Origin: Valencia hispanica
Lineage: Eukaryota > Chordata > Actinopteri > Cyprinodontiformes > Valenciidae
Assembly (NCBI GenBank): GCA_963556495.2
Contig: OY747715.1
Span: forward strand, 19,231,239-19,295,238
Length of the DNA stretch: 64,000 nt
Reading direction: 5' to 3'
Shown: in pieces, positions 48,240 through 59,796 of the stretch
How positions within the stretch are numbered: the first letter of the stretch is position 1
How the letters are laid out: each line of letters opens with the position of its first letter
Program-made: the position numbers and the translations under genes
The notes under the pieces: generated by a model
What the model saw: only the letters and a program-made list of their open reading frames with translations
Databases searched by the model: none
What the model was told of the DNA's origin: nothing

Positions 48240-49050
48240 CTTAAACATACTCAACCACATTTTTCCATGTATTTTATTGGTATTGTATGTAGTATTGGGC
48301 AATATAAAAGGTATAAGGTAGAAATGATATAAATTTAGCCATAGAGATTTTGACTATACCCGTCTACCGCGTTGTGCAGTTTTCCATTTAATGGGAAAAA
48401 AACCCAGTTGAGCTTGAAGCATTTTTAATTCCAATATGTTATATAGGTTTATATTTGTGCAATATTAAATTTATAAACAACGAGTAACCAGGAAAGTGAA
48501 CATTTTTGAACTTTGTGTTTTTATAACATTTAGTTTTTAATCCATTTAAAATATCTTCATCTTTATGTTACGGACATTTTTGTGTTGCATTTTTTTGGAA
48601 AAGGTTTTGAATCTTTTTTATACATTTCACAAAATTAATGATTTTTAAATCATTCATCATGGCATTCTATACTTTTTTGAAGTTGTTCTGCTGCAATGTA
48701 TCTAGAAAGTGAGAATGTTCATTAGCAATCTTTTTGACATATATAGAGAAAAGAAAATAATTTATAGCAATAGATATCGTTATTGCACACGCTTTATATT
48801 ACATCGCAATATAGATTTGAGGCCATATTGCCCAGTCCTAATTGTATGTAATAACATAAGACAGAGTAGAAAATAATAGAAAGATTGAATATTTTGTTTT
48901 CAGACAAAATTCTACAAAGTGTGCCCCGCCCCTCTTCTTGATGTTATTTGTGCACTCATATTCTTTAATCAAGAATAGGAGCATATTTATTCTATTTCAG
49001 AATTATGCAATACTTTGCGTTGGTCTGTTACATAAAAGGGATTTTTCACA
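48240..49050 (-). repeat. Tc1 right-end remnant hosting a hAT-type MITE
   Basis: ATTTTATTGGTATTGTATG before the MITE and ATTGTATGTAATAACATAAG after it join into the Tc1 subterminal sequence (antisense). ATACTTTGCGTTGGTCTGTTAC at 49011 is a further, separate block from the same family. Confidence 0.5.
48290..48840. mobile_element. hAT-type MITE with 8-bp target duplication
   Basis: The ends are inverted: left TAGTATTGGGCAATAT and right ATATTGCCCAGTCCTA (inverse TAGGACTGGGCAATAT). An exact 8-bp duplication ATTGTATG lies at 48282-48289 and 48841-48848, the size made by hAT transposases. The interior is AT-rich with ATATCG-type words (AGATATCGTTATTG, ACATCGCAATATAG) and no coding frame. The family is the widespread fish repeat with GGGCGATAT-like ends. 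Confidence 0.85.
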
Positions 49051-50580
49051 GACTGTTATGTAGAATCCAATACATGCAGTATTAATCGCCTGCCAGAAAA
49101 AAAATCTGCATTTTAGAACGAGAAAAAGCTTTTACACGTTTCCATAAATTTATATTATACTATTAGGAATAGCAGCCAATACATCTCTTCATGTATGTTG
49201 TTGTCCCACATCTTCTTGTAAGGGATTTGTGCTGTTCTTTTCTATAGAACTTCTCCATGCATTCTGTATCAAGGACAAGTTAGAACAACAGGCATATACT
49301 ATACGAGTATTCTACAAACGCTTTTCTGTTGTGCAATATATTTTCACTGTAAGATGGTGTTTTACTGATGTTTCTAAGCCTACAGTATCTGCTTCCTGTG
49401 GGAGAAAACTCACTTGAGGATCTTTTCTTGCACACTAAACATGTCGTATTTTGAGAAAAACTTGTTACTGTGTGATACAGTTTGCTTGAATGATTGTAGC
49501 TGATGTATGACATTTATTTGAGCAGTGTCAGCTAAGCGATCAGATAGAAATTGCACCTGAATAACCACAGTTTCCCTGAATTGATAATAGTTCCACGCAC
49601 AGGTGAATGAGAAATATTTTAAACCCTTTTTTGTTCTTTGAGGAACAATGTTTCTACATAGTTTAGTGAGATTCCAACTATGTTCCTTTAAATAATTTTT
49701 CACACTTCAGATTTTTTTGAAACATGACTCCAGTAGTTGAATAGCACTTTTTCCTATTCTAATCTTTTTACAATCCCTCAACCAAAGGTTACCTATGTTT
49801 TTTGAGGAGCTGAAAATGATACATTAAAACATGATTTTATTTGGTCATAAAAGAATGGTTTAGGAAACAAACAAAAAAATATGCCATTTTCAAACAAATC
49901 CTGGTAAACCAAAGTTTAAAAGACCAGATTTTTTTGTATGATTTGTAATTACTATCATTGTATTATTATTATCATTATTATCTTAGATTTGGTGTTTTGT
50001 ATAGTCTTATAAATTTCGATCATGCTCTGGCCATAAATTAGCAAAATAAAAATAAAAGAAATAAATCACTTTCCAGTTATGGTAAAATCGTTCAAAAGCA
50101 ATTCATGAATTTCAGACATAACTGCACTGAGGATATCAGTGTCTCAATTATACTGATGGGGACAACTTTGCTTTTATGGTCCAGGTCCATTTGCCTCCTT
50201 TGAGGAAAGAGTCGGGGAAAACATTTTATTCTGATTTGAGTGTGTACTCAAGGAAGAGAATGCTTCTTTTTTCAAGTCACAGAGGCTGACCAAGTTGCAG
50301 GTTTGAAGAGATTTTCAAAATGTATATTAAGTGCATAGAAGGTGTTTTAGTTGTACTTATCAAATGGCGTACAGTGAAAATAAAAAAAAAAACATTTCTC
50401 GTAAGAATTTTTTTGTTAAAATCCCAAAATTGAGAAACAGCAAGGATTATTACTTTAAATACAACTGAAATGCTTATCATCATGATGTACAGTCACCCAT
50501 AGGTGGAGATCGCGAGGGTACGGGGGGCGGGACTTAAATATGTCTGTTAGATGTGGTCAAAAAGGTGAAACATTGCCACC
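49051..50580. other. kctd16 intron, nothing recognised
   Basis: AT-rich; no gene or repeat landmark. A short CpG/GC-rich patch near 50510-50535 is isolated. Confidence 0.4.
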
Positions 50581-50628
50581 TATTGCTGGGCGATATTTTG
50601 AGATTTAAAAAAATATCCATATAATCAA
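50581..50628. repeat. MITE end fragment next to an L2 insertion
   Basis: TATTGCTGGGCGATATTTTGAG matches the terminus of the GGGCGATAT hAT-type family (compare 48290). The remainder appears interrupted by the L2 fragment that follows; the partner end was not found downstream. Confidence 0.5.
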
Positions 50629-50629
50629 A

Positions 50630-51372
50630 AAGGCAAGGCGAGGCAAGGAAAGGCAAGGCAATTTTATTTGTATAGCACACTTTCAACAACAATGTAATAC
50701 AAGGTGCTTTGCATGATTAAGAGGTCAAATAAAAATATCAGTAAAACACAGACAAAGCATATGAAGTAAAAACAGAAATAAAGCAAGAAACATACAGAGA
50801 TACATCAAGGCATTATAATGCATATAATGTAAAAACAGCAATAAAGCAAGAAGCATACACAAAACATGATACATCAAATCATTACTCAAAGGCAGCTCTA
50901 AACAGATAAGTTTTTAGTTGTGATTTAAAAGAACTCAGTGTTTCAGCAGCTTTGCAGTTCTCTGGAAGTTTGTTCCAGATCAGAGGAGCATAGAAACTGA
51001 AAGCTGCTTCTCCGTGTTTGGTTCTGATTCTAGGGATATTAAGTAGACTGGAATTAGAGGACCTGAGCGATCTGGTGGGTTGGTATAGTAACAGTAGATC
51101 TTAATATACTTTGGTGCTAAGCCATTCAATGATGTATAAACTAGTACAAGTATTTTGAGGTCTATTTTCTGAGCTACAGGGAAGCAGTCTAAGGACTTTA
51201 GAACTGGCGTGATGTGCTCTACTTCCTGGTTCTAGTGAGGACACGAGCAGCACCATTCTGGATCAGCTGCAGCTGTCTAATTGACTTTTTAGGCTGACCT
51301 GTGAGAATGCTGTTGCAGTAATCAATCGATTAAAGATAAACGCATGGATGAGTTTTTCGAGGTCCTGTTGCG
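50630..51372 (-). pseudogene. 5'-truncated L2-like LINE, same family as 55599-59985
   Basis: The plus strand starts with AGGCAAGGCGAGGCAAGG, the reverse of the L2 tail, followed by ATTTTATTTGTATAGCAC, which matches the 3' end at 59942-59985 in reverse. The minus strand then reads the C-terminal RT blocks (FYAPLIWN-LP type at 50950-51000; LQLIQN-AARVL type near 51240-51290) through stops and gaps. The 5' breakpoint lies near 51372. Confidence 0.85.
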
Positions 51373-52769
51373 ACAAAAATAGGTAATGTTTATATTGATC
51401 GGGTTCATCGCTGCCAAACATTTCTCCTCAACAACTGGAGTGGGTCCCCTTCACTGAGGCACCTGGCTCCTCTGCAGGAGAGTTCACAGTGCTGCGGAGG
51501 AACGGGGAATAAAAGAAACAACGGATTGGTTTTGGATTTAAAGTTTCAGATGAGCTGCAGAATGAAGTGACTGCTGAGACTGATTTAAAAGATCAAGCAC
51601 AATAAAATATTTTATTTTCTCAAAACATCTACATCAACCCTTAAGAGTGGTGTTAACCGAATATTTACATATCTGACCGGTGTTTTTTAGAACAGTGTTG
51701 GAAAAATCTGAAGCCTGTCTGTCATTTTGGCAGATTAGTGTTCATTCCCCTGACCACTTGGTGCAGACGCTCAGACAAATCAATAATAAAAAAGACATTC
51801 CCATAACTTACATGCTAACGGTAGTTCTGATGAAAACTATGTGAGAAACACAAACAAGGTGGGGAATTATCAATGTTTTAAGCAGCAGATGATGTTGGAT
51901 TTCAGACATAAGACTTGTTGTGGACTAACTATTTTAAAGGAGGATCTTAACTGGACCGTTGTGGAAGACTGGAAGACTGTTTTTGTTCAAGACGGCTCTG
52001 TTCTGGGTTTTAAAATGTGGCTTCAAATGGTAAGATGACATTTGTTTGCTTTCTGAGTGGTTTGAAAAAAAGCATGTACTGTTTCTACAGTTAAGATTGT
52101 ATCATTGATTGGCATACATCATTTGAATAGGTTGGTGCAGGAATAGGTTGGTGCTGGTGCTTGGAAGTTTCTTTATCTCGGGTGGATTGTAGGTAAGCAA
52201 TGTTTTTCCTTCATGAATATCTCAAAATTTCTTAGGTGGGCTTCCTTTCAAAGCAGAAGAGAGCTACTGACGTCTGGTAGCAGCTGGCTAATGATATAAA
52301 AATAGTTGACAGCACAATCGAGCGCAGCAGCGAGAAGTATAGATCACTCGCAACAGCAGCACTACCAGTAGCGCTTACACAGATCTTCTATAAAGGAATA
52401 TGCCTCACTCACATACACAACCACACACACAGCAGTACATGACAGTGGTTCAACCGCTGCTGCTTTTAGGGTACAAAAACAAACATCCTGACCACCGATC
52501 TAGAAAAGACCAGCTATTTGGGAAAACTTGCTAACCTCCCTCAGGCCAGCCTGCCCCTGAAGAATCTCAGCTTTTAAATGACGTGTAATATGAATATGTA
52601 CTTAGAAAGGGTGTCAAAAAAGGCAGATTTGAAGTATGTAACATACTGCTTACGGGACATAAAAACGCATATGAGTCAAATAAAAACTGGGCCCCCCAAA
52701 ATAAGCCACGCACCCCTCCCCCACCCCCAGCTAAATTGCCCTGGCGGCGGGTCTGTTGACATGATAGCA
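51373..52769. other. kctd16 intron, no gene recognised
   Basis: Frames at 51841-52038 and 52567-52833 have no domain. A C-rich tract (CCCCTCCCCCACCCCC) lies near 52713. A mosaic of unrecognised, possibly transposon-derived pieces. Confidence 0.35.
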
Positions 52770-53334
52770 TAAAACAGTTGTTGCAGAGTTGCTGGCTGCA
52801 CATCAATGATGCTATTGTCTTGTGGAGCCACATCCCACAGGTGCTCTGTTGTGTTGAGGTCTGATCACTTTGGAGGCCATTTTAGTACACTGAACTTGTG
52901 ATATGGTGTATTAAACTCCTGGAAATCATCATCATCAGAAGATGGGTACAATGATAAAGCATGCAGAGGATAAAGGGATGGCCATGGTCAGAAATATTAA
53001 TTAGATAGGGTGTGATGTTTGAACAATGCTCAGTTGGTACTGAGGGACTGATACAATCTTAACTACAAAATGTCCCTCACACCCTTACACATTCAACACC
53101 ACCTGCCTAACAAATGATACAAGACAGGATGGATTCATTCTTTCATATTATTTACACCAAATCCTGACCTTATTATCTAAATCTGAATTCAGGACTCATC
53201 AGACGGTGCAATGCTTGTCCAGTCTATTTTTGTCAAGTTTCCATGAGCCTGTGAGAAGTGTAGCTTTGGTTTTTTTTTGTTTTTAGCTAACAGAGTGGCA
53301 CCATCTTCATCTACTTAAGGTTTGACATGTTGTC
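52770..53334 (-). repeat. Antisense DNA-transposon-like coding debris
   Basis: ACATCCCACAGGTGCTCTGTTGTGTTGAGGTCTG (from 52830) and CATCAGAAGATGGGTAC (52934), CATGGTCAGAAATATT, CAATGCTCAGTTGGTAC, GACTCATCAGACGGTGCAATG (53193) and GTTTCCATGAGCCTGTG (53239) follow, in order, a very common fish dispersed repeat that I read as antisense transposase-type sequence. The class is not certain. The right part is interrupted by the SINE at 53335. Confidence 0.6.
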
Positions 53335-53535
53335 AATTCATGGCTGCACAGTGGTAGTACTGTTGCCTTGCAGCAAGAAGGTCCTGGGTTCTTGGCCTGG
53401 AGTCTTTCTGGTTGGAATTTTCGAGTTCTTTCTGTGCATGCATGGGTACTCCAGCTCCCTCCCAAAAAAAACAAAAACATGTCCAGGGTGTACCCTGCCT
53501 GTTGCCCAATGACTGTTGGAGATAGGCTCCAGTTG
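53335..53535 (+). mobile_element. SINE with internal deletion
   Basis: The head GCTGCACAGTGGTAGTACTG with GCCTTGCAGCAAGAAGGTCC is well preserved. The B box is damaged (GGGTTCTTGGCC). The middle jumps from the CTCCCTCCCAAAAAAAAC block straight to TGTCCAGGGTGTACCCTGCC, skipping about 110 bases of SINE body. Ends GGAGATAGGCTCCAGTTGATC. Confidence 0.85.
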
Positions 53536-53544
53536 ATCAGTTTT

Positions 53545-54739
53545 ATTTAATAAAGATGATAATGATATTCACTGTCATATTTATAAATCACATTTTTTAA
53601 ATAATCACATGTTCACAGAGATATAGGAGCTGAGGAAGTAAATAAGAATACTTTTCTGGGCTGGATCAGGATAATTGAGCTCTGCTTTAATGGCCTATAT
53701 GAAGCACAATGACGAAATGACTCTTGGCTCTCATAACTCTCAAAAGTAGCTCTAACAAGGTAAATCAAGTAGTGGTGAGACCTGTTAACAGGAGAAGCAA
53801 ACGCAGCTTGTTTATGCAATACCTGGCATCATATATCTGGCTGCTGCTGCATCTTCCTGCTTACTGACAAAAGTAACAGGTTTTTGATTTTGTCAACAGA
53901 TTCTTTGCTCATTAGAAGTAGGTCGCTTGGAGGTGAGGGTCTTTACTTCAATGTGAACAATACACGCAAGAAGAGGCGAACACATCAAGCATGCAGGATA
54001 CACAACGGCAACCAAGTAGTTATGTGAAAGCATACATGCCCCTTCAGAAGCATACAGGGAGCTTGTTTAATGCTGCAGTCACACAGTGGATTAAAGGCAT
54101 CATCTGACAGACTCCTGTTTATTTGACTAGCTCTTCTCTACTCCACCCTGTCCTCCTTTTTCATCCCTGTCCATTTCTTTTCTCCTTGTCTTCTCCTTTC
54201 ATGCATTGTCATTTCGCTCCAGTCAATCACAGCTGTCTTTTTTTCTCCAGTCTTGGTTCCCACCTTCCCTTCTCCACATTCTTCATTTTGCTGCGCTGCA
54301 GGGGCAGGGAACACACTGGCGGCACCAGTTGCCTTTACATGCCTGACTGCACCGTCACGCCTCCTGTCTCGCTTCTTATTCATATCTCTGTCTGTCTACC
54401 CACTGCCACCAATTTTGCATTAACTGTCAACATCGGCTTTCTTGTTTCCTATTTGTGTAATCTTGGGTCTGATTTTTACATTTTGATCTGTGGGCTTTTA
54501 AAATTAAAACACAATTGCAGAAAGGTCTTTCAATTCTATTCTGCACAGTGAAGCAGGTTTCTCCGCTCGGAGTGGAAAAACCTGACTACCCTGTACACAG
54601 CTCTGCCCTTAACCTTATTGATCATCCATGGGATAAATTGTCGCATCAGCTGTGATCTAGCTCTCCCTAATTTCACCTCAAACATGCTGATGCTGCTGAA
54701 GGGCTGTAAACTCTCACAGCTGGACTCTTTTCAAAACAG
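53545..54739. other. kctd16 intron, nothing recognised
   Basis: The frame at 54123-54551 (142 codons) is Ser/Phe/Cys-rich from a pyrimidine tract and opposes another frame; no domain. Not supported as a gene. Confidence 0.4.
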
Positions 54740-55598
54740 AAGAATCTGGTTTAGGTTAGGAGAAGCAAGTCAGTCAAAATATCTGACGATTTTAAGTGTT
54801 TTGCCGGACAATTTCTTACTTATGCTGGTCATTTCCAACATGTTTTACACCGCCACTTGTCAACCACCAACTCACTTAAATAAAGTGATCAGAATGTGAT
54901 GCTTGTTGACAATCAAATGCTACGCCCCATCCTACTCCTTTGAAAGAAAGTCAATTCGCTGTCCTATTTTTCCAGATATTTGCATGATGACTTATTTGTT
55001 TTTTTGGCCGGAATGACTTCTCATTCATCAGGTCCATCCATCTCTTTGTTGTTCCTGCTCTCGGCGCTAGCCACGCAAGAACTGCCACCCAGGCTACTGC
55101 GGGTGGCAGTTGTCGTGAGGCTAATGAGAATTTAGTTTAGAGAGGCAGATGATTTTTTTTTTATGATATTACCCGACCCCAGATAAGCGGAAGAAAATGG
55201 ATGGATGGATGGATGGATGGATATTAAAACGGACATTGAAGTTGTGGAGAACAACAAGTACCTTGGTGTTCATCTGAATAATAAACTGGGCTGGACTTAT
55301 AATACAAAAGCATTCTATAATAAAGGGCAGAGCAGGTTGTACCTACTGCGGAGGCTTAGATCATTTGGAGTGCAAGGTCCACTTCTAAGGACATTTTAGG
55401 TCTGTAGTGGTTTCAGCTATTTTTTATCGTGTCGTCTGCTGGGGCAGCAGCATTTCTGCTGGGGACAGAAAGAGACTGGACAAACTGATCCGGAAGGCCA
55501 GCTCCGTTCTAGGATACCCTCTGGACCCTGTGGAGGTGGTGACTGACAGGAGAACGGTGGATAAGCTGTCATCCCTGATGGACAACATCTCTCAACCC
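54740..55598 (+). pseudogene. Rex1/CR1-like LINE, left copy, interrupted by L2
   Basis: The coding end is in two frames: VVENNKYLGVHLNNKLGWTY then GQSRLYLLRRLRSFGVQGPL (55205-55399), and SAIFYRVVCWGSSISAGDRK with DPVEVVTDRRTVDKLSSLMD (55407-55604). These are post-catalytic blocks of jockey-superfamily LINEs. The sequence resumes after the L2 at 59986. 54740-55135 matches, inverted, 61080-61390. A Rex3-like tail (ACCCCAGATAAGCGGAAG, then GGAT repeats, 55175-55222) is embedded between the two parts. Confidence 0.8.
55199..55222. repeat. (GGAT)n microsatellite
   Basis: Six units at the end of the AAGCGGAAGAAAAT block, the usual tail of Rex3/SINE-type fish retroelements. Confidence 0.95.
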
Positions 55599-55684
55599 TC
55601 TTAGTTACTTTATATACCCAGCCCCTGGAGTTACTGTATTGGACCGGATCTCTTCTTGGATTACTTTTTTATGGACTTATCAAC

Positions 55685-56818
55685 ATGGCTTTTTGCTTAG
55701 CTGAGGATTTAGAAAAACTGCTCCACAGAATTGAGGGCATTGAAACAAAGCTACGTCGTCTGGAAATTAATTTTGATCTCCACGCTGATTATGGACAAAA
55801 CGACACAACTTTACCGTTGAATACAAACAGGGAACAGCCTATCAGGCCGGTTTTACATCGGTCTAACCTTATCACAGAGACTCCCTACAGGTGCCTGAGC
55901 GGCAGAACTCCACAGTCAAATGAAGTCTGGCCAGCATTAAAACGCACGGAATCATCAACCCCAGCCTGTTCTCCGAGGAAGAAAAAACAAAAGAAACTCC
56001 GGCACAGAGAAAGCTCTGAACCCAGACCTGCCGCTTCTGCTAAAAGTAAACAAAAGAGGTTTCAGCCAAAAACAAGAGATATTTCTCCACCTGGAATCCC
56101 GCTGAAAAACAGATTCGCAGCCTCGAGTTCTCCGAAAGATGACGCAGCCCCCGGGACCAGTCAAAGCCACCAGGAGAAACCCAGCCGCATCAAACGGACA
56201 CATAAAGTAAGAGCCCCCCCAGCAAAGATTGTTATCATACAAGATGGATCAATTAATGGAATTGAGGCTTTTTGTAGCAAGAACACCATAGTTTATAGCT
56301 GCTACAAAAATACAGTGAGAGAAATATTAGAAAAAATCTCAAAAATCTTGGACCAACATCCGGCTTTGGAAAAGCTCGTCATTCACGCTGGATCAGCAGA
56401 TATCACGATGAGACAATCAGAGATTCTGAAGAGAGACTTTTCTGATCTCCTACAGAGACTTGATGGACTTAATGTAAACATCCTCATCAGCGGACCAGTC
56501 CCTGAAGGGAATGAAAGATTTAGCAGACTCCGCATGCTCCATAAATGGTTGAAGAAACAATCAGTTGAGAAGTCGTTCACATTTATTAATAATTTCAAAG
56601 TATTTGGAAGTGCTAATCATCTGTTCAAAGCAGGCCGTTATCTAAACAAGGCCGGAGTAAGGCTGTTAGCAGCAAACATTTTCTCTGATCAAAATCAGAA
56701 AGCAAAACACTTGCTCCCAAAAGCTGACCTTGAGGCGCCCATGGATATCAGAGAACAAAAACAGCAAGTCATGATGACACCACAGGACCGAACGGATAAA
56801 AAAACCATCAGAGATTAA
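55685..56818 (+). CDS. L2-like LINE ORF1 protein, open, SGNH-like C-terminal half
   Basis: This frame has 377 codons. Residues 5-32 (LAEDLEKLLHRIEGIETKLR) are predicted coiled coil, typical for trimerising ORF1 proteins. About 90-180 is Lys/Ser/Pro-rich and basic (SPRKKKQKKLRHRE), suited to RNA binding. From about 182, VIIQDGSINGIEAF, LVIHAGSADITMRQ and ISGPVPEGNERFSRLRMLH follow the esterase-like SGNH domain found in L2/CR1-type ORF1 proteins. The usual GDS nucleophile motif reads QDGS and the terminal D-x-H-P-type box reads AGRYLNKAG with no His, so esterase chemistry is unlikely. The frame is open over its full length, unlike ORF2. Not a host gene. Confidence 0.8.
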   Translation: MAFCLAEDLEKLLHRIEGIETKLRRLEINFDLHADYGQNDTTLPLNTNREQPIRPVLHRSNLITETPYRCLSGRTPQSNEVWPALKRTESSTPACSPRKKKQKKLRHRESSEPRPAASAKSKQKRFQPKTRDISPPGIPLKNRFAASSSPKDDAAPGTSQSHQEKPSRIKRTHKVRAPPAKIVIIQDGSINGIEAFCSKNTIVYSCYKNTVREILEKISKILDQHPALEKLVIHAGSADITMRQSEILKRDFSDLLQRLDGLNVNILISGPVPEGNERFSRLRMLHKWLKKQSVEKSFTFINNFKVFGSANHLFKAGRYLNKAGVRLLAANIFSDQNQKAKHLLPKADLEAPMDIREQKQQVMMTPQDRTDKKTIRD

Positions 56819-57082
56819 GTCTTCATCTTCCTGTGACTCAGCCACATCAAATGAGTCTCCATTTAGAAACTTTACAGACAGACTGAACGAGCAAATCAAA
56901 TTAGGGACACAATTAACACCTAAACTTAGACTACACCAAACGCCTGGGACTAGTGTCAATGAGTCTGGGAGCTTCCCCCCCACTGATTATTACAGATATT
57001 TGATATTTGATGGAACCGGGCAATAAATCTACCCCAACCGTCTCCCAGAACTCAGAAGGTTCAGCTGCCCATCATCACAATA

Positions 57083-59796
57083 CTTAAGTTAGCTTTATTA
57101 AACATTAGATCTCTATCCAGGAGATCTTTTCTTATCAATGACTTCATTACTGAGCATAATTTACACGCCCTTTTTTAATCAGAAACTTGGCTAGATGAAA
57201 ATAACGAAACAACTGCATTAATAGAATCTACTCCTCCAAATTACAATTCCTTAAGTTGAACAGAAAACACAGACAAGGTGGAGGTGTAGCCACCATTTTT
57301 CACAACTCAATGAACTTTAAAAAAGGTAAATCTGGGCACGTTTGATTCTTTTGAATACCTAGCCACCCAGATAAATGAGCCTAACAAAGCTTTATTTCTA
57401 AGTTTATATAAACCACCAAAACTTAACTCTAACTTCTTTAATGATTTCAATGACCTTCTTTCTGTAATTTGTATCGACTATGATCAACTAATCATTGTGG
57501 GGGACTTTAACATCCATACCGACAACCCCCAAGATAGACAAGCAAAAACATTAGATGATACTCTCCACAACTTCGGCCTGACCCAGCATGTCAAACAACC
57601 AACACACAATAAAGGACACACTCTGGACTTAATTATCAGCAAAGGTTTAAATATTTCCAACATCTCTGTAATTAATATTGCGTTATCTGATCATTTCTGT
57701 AATTACTTTGAAAGTACCATCTCTGCTAAATTATCCAGCCACAGTAAGACCACTATAAAAAAGCGTTTTCTAGGGGACAGTTCAGTAGAAACCTTTAAAC
57801 GTATTTACCCTTCCACCACATCCCCCTCATTTCCCAACTCAAACTCAGTAAATAAGTTGGTAGATAATTTCCTTGCGAAAATCTCAGACATCATGGATTC
57901 CATTGCTCCAACTAAAGTGAAAGTAGTCTCAGGTAGAAAGAAGTCTCCGTGGACAAGTAATCCACTGGTACGTAGTGAAAAAAGAGAGTGTCGACGAGCC
58001 GAGAGAAAATGGCGGAAAACTCGACTCCAGGTTCACTGTGAGATCTACAAAGAGAGACTGAATAGATATCAGCTAACTATGAAAGATGCTAGGGAATCGT
58101 TCTTTTCTGAAATCATCAACAGAAACATTAATAATGCACAGACCCTATTTGCAACAGTGGAAAGACTAACTAATCCTTTAGTGACAGTAGCCCCTGAACT
58201 AAACTCTACCAGGGCCTGCAATGAATTTGCCAGCTTTTTCACTGAAAAGATTCTAACAATTAGACAGTCAATCTGTACCTCAATATCGAACCCACAACCA
58301 GTGCCATCCCCAATCAACAACAATGTAGAGGAAATGTCTGAATTCCACGAATTAAACCAGAACAGCCTTGAAAAAAATCATTATCCAATTAAGCTCCTCC
58401 TCCTGCTGTCTTGATATCCTACCCACAGCTTTTCTAAAGAAAGTTCTTCCTGTTATTGTGTCTGATCTTGTTCAAATAGTGAACTCATCCCTCCTATCAG
58501 GTGTCTTCCCTCAGGCTTTAAAAACAGCAGTTATTAAACCACTGCTAAAGAAGAAAGATCTGGACAACACGTTAATGCAGAACTACAGGCCAATCTCTAA
58601 TCTTCCATTCATCAGTAAGATTATTGAAAAAGCTGTGTTTCAGCAGTTAAATGGCTTCATAACAATGACAAACCATTTTGATGTTTTTCAGTCTGGTTTC
58701 CGCGCTCACCACAGCACTGAGACTGCCCTCGTCAAATTGGAACGACTGGAGAGCTGGGTCGGACTCTCTGGTACACTACTTGGCTGGTTCAAATCTTACC
58801 TGAAGAACAGGGACTTTTATGTTTCAATGGGAAACTTTCATCAGAACAAACAGAAATCACATGTGGGGTGCCCCAGGGCTCCATCCTGGGGGCCCCTCCT
58901 ATTTAATATCTACATGCTCTCACTAGGCAAGATTATAGCAACCAATAACATTAGCTACCATAACTACGCGTTTGACACTCAGCTCTACATTACAATGTCA
59001 CCAGGTGACTCCGAACCTATTCAAACCCTAAATCAATGCATTGACCAAATAAATGGATGGATGTGCCATAACTTTCTCCAGCTGAATAGAAACAAAACTG
59101 AAGTGATTATTTTTGGACCCAAGGAGGAACGATCAAGAGTCAGCACACAGCTTCAATTATTACAGCTAGAAACTACTGATCAGGCTCGAAACCTAGGTGT
59201 AGTTATGGACTCAGACCTGAACCTCCAGGGTCACATAAAGGCAACAACAAGTTCAGCCTTCTATCACCTGAAGAACATCTCTAGGATTAAAGGACTGATG
59301 TTGCAACACTACCTAGAAAAACTCTTCCATGCCTTTATCTTTAGTCGGATTGATTACTGCAACAGCATCTTCACAGGTCTGCCTAAAAAATGAATAAGAC
59401 AGCTGCAGCTGATCCAGAACGCTGCCGCTCGCGTCCTCACTAGAACTAGAAAAGTAGAACATATCACCCCAGTTCTAAAGTCCTTACACTGGCTCCCTGT
59501 AGCTCAGAGAATAGACTTCAAAATACTCCCACTAGTTTACAAATCATTACATGGCTTAGGACAAAAATATGTTTGAAGACCTGTTGTCACGGTACCAACC
59601 ACCAAGACCACTCAGGTCCTCCAACTCTAGCCTACTAAACATCCCTAGACTCAGAACTAAACATGGAGAAGCAGCTTTCAGTTTTTATGCTCCCCTTATC
59701 TGGAACAGACTGCCTCACGAGTGTAGAGCTGCTGAAACTCTGAACTGCTTTAAATCGAGACTAAAAACCCATCTGTTTAGAATTGCCTTCGAGTAA
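57083..59796 (+). pseudogene. L2-like LINE ORF2 (endonuclease-reverse transcriptase), broken
   Basis: The frame LKLALLNIRSLSRRSFLIND (57086) starts an APE-type endonuclease. Stops occur at about 57174 and 57257, and the frame is regained at 57497 with GDFNIHTDN and SDHF, two endonuclease motifs. One extra base in the A-run near 58370-58377 shifts frame into [13 protein letters not shown], then [20 protein letters not shown] and [16 protein letters not shown] (RT domain). About 35-45 residues including RT motif A are missing after that point, where [12 protein letters not shown] joins directly. The catalytic box reads YAFDTQLYI in place of YADD. A TGA at 59391 breaks the C-terminal part, which continues IRQLQLIQNAAARVLTR and at 59569-59796 APLIWNRLPHECRAAE. 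Confidence 0.92.

Noticed and set aside
54123..54551. 142-codon frame on the plus strand
   Set aside because: Ser/Phe/Cys-rich translation of a CT-rich tract with an opposing frame; no splice or domain evidence. Considered as a kctd16 C-terminal exon but has no similarity to that region.
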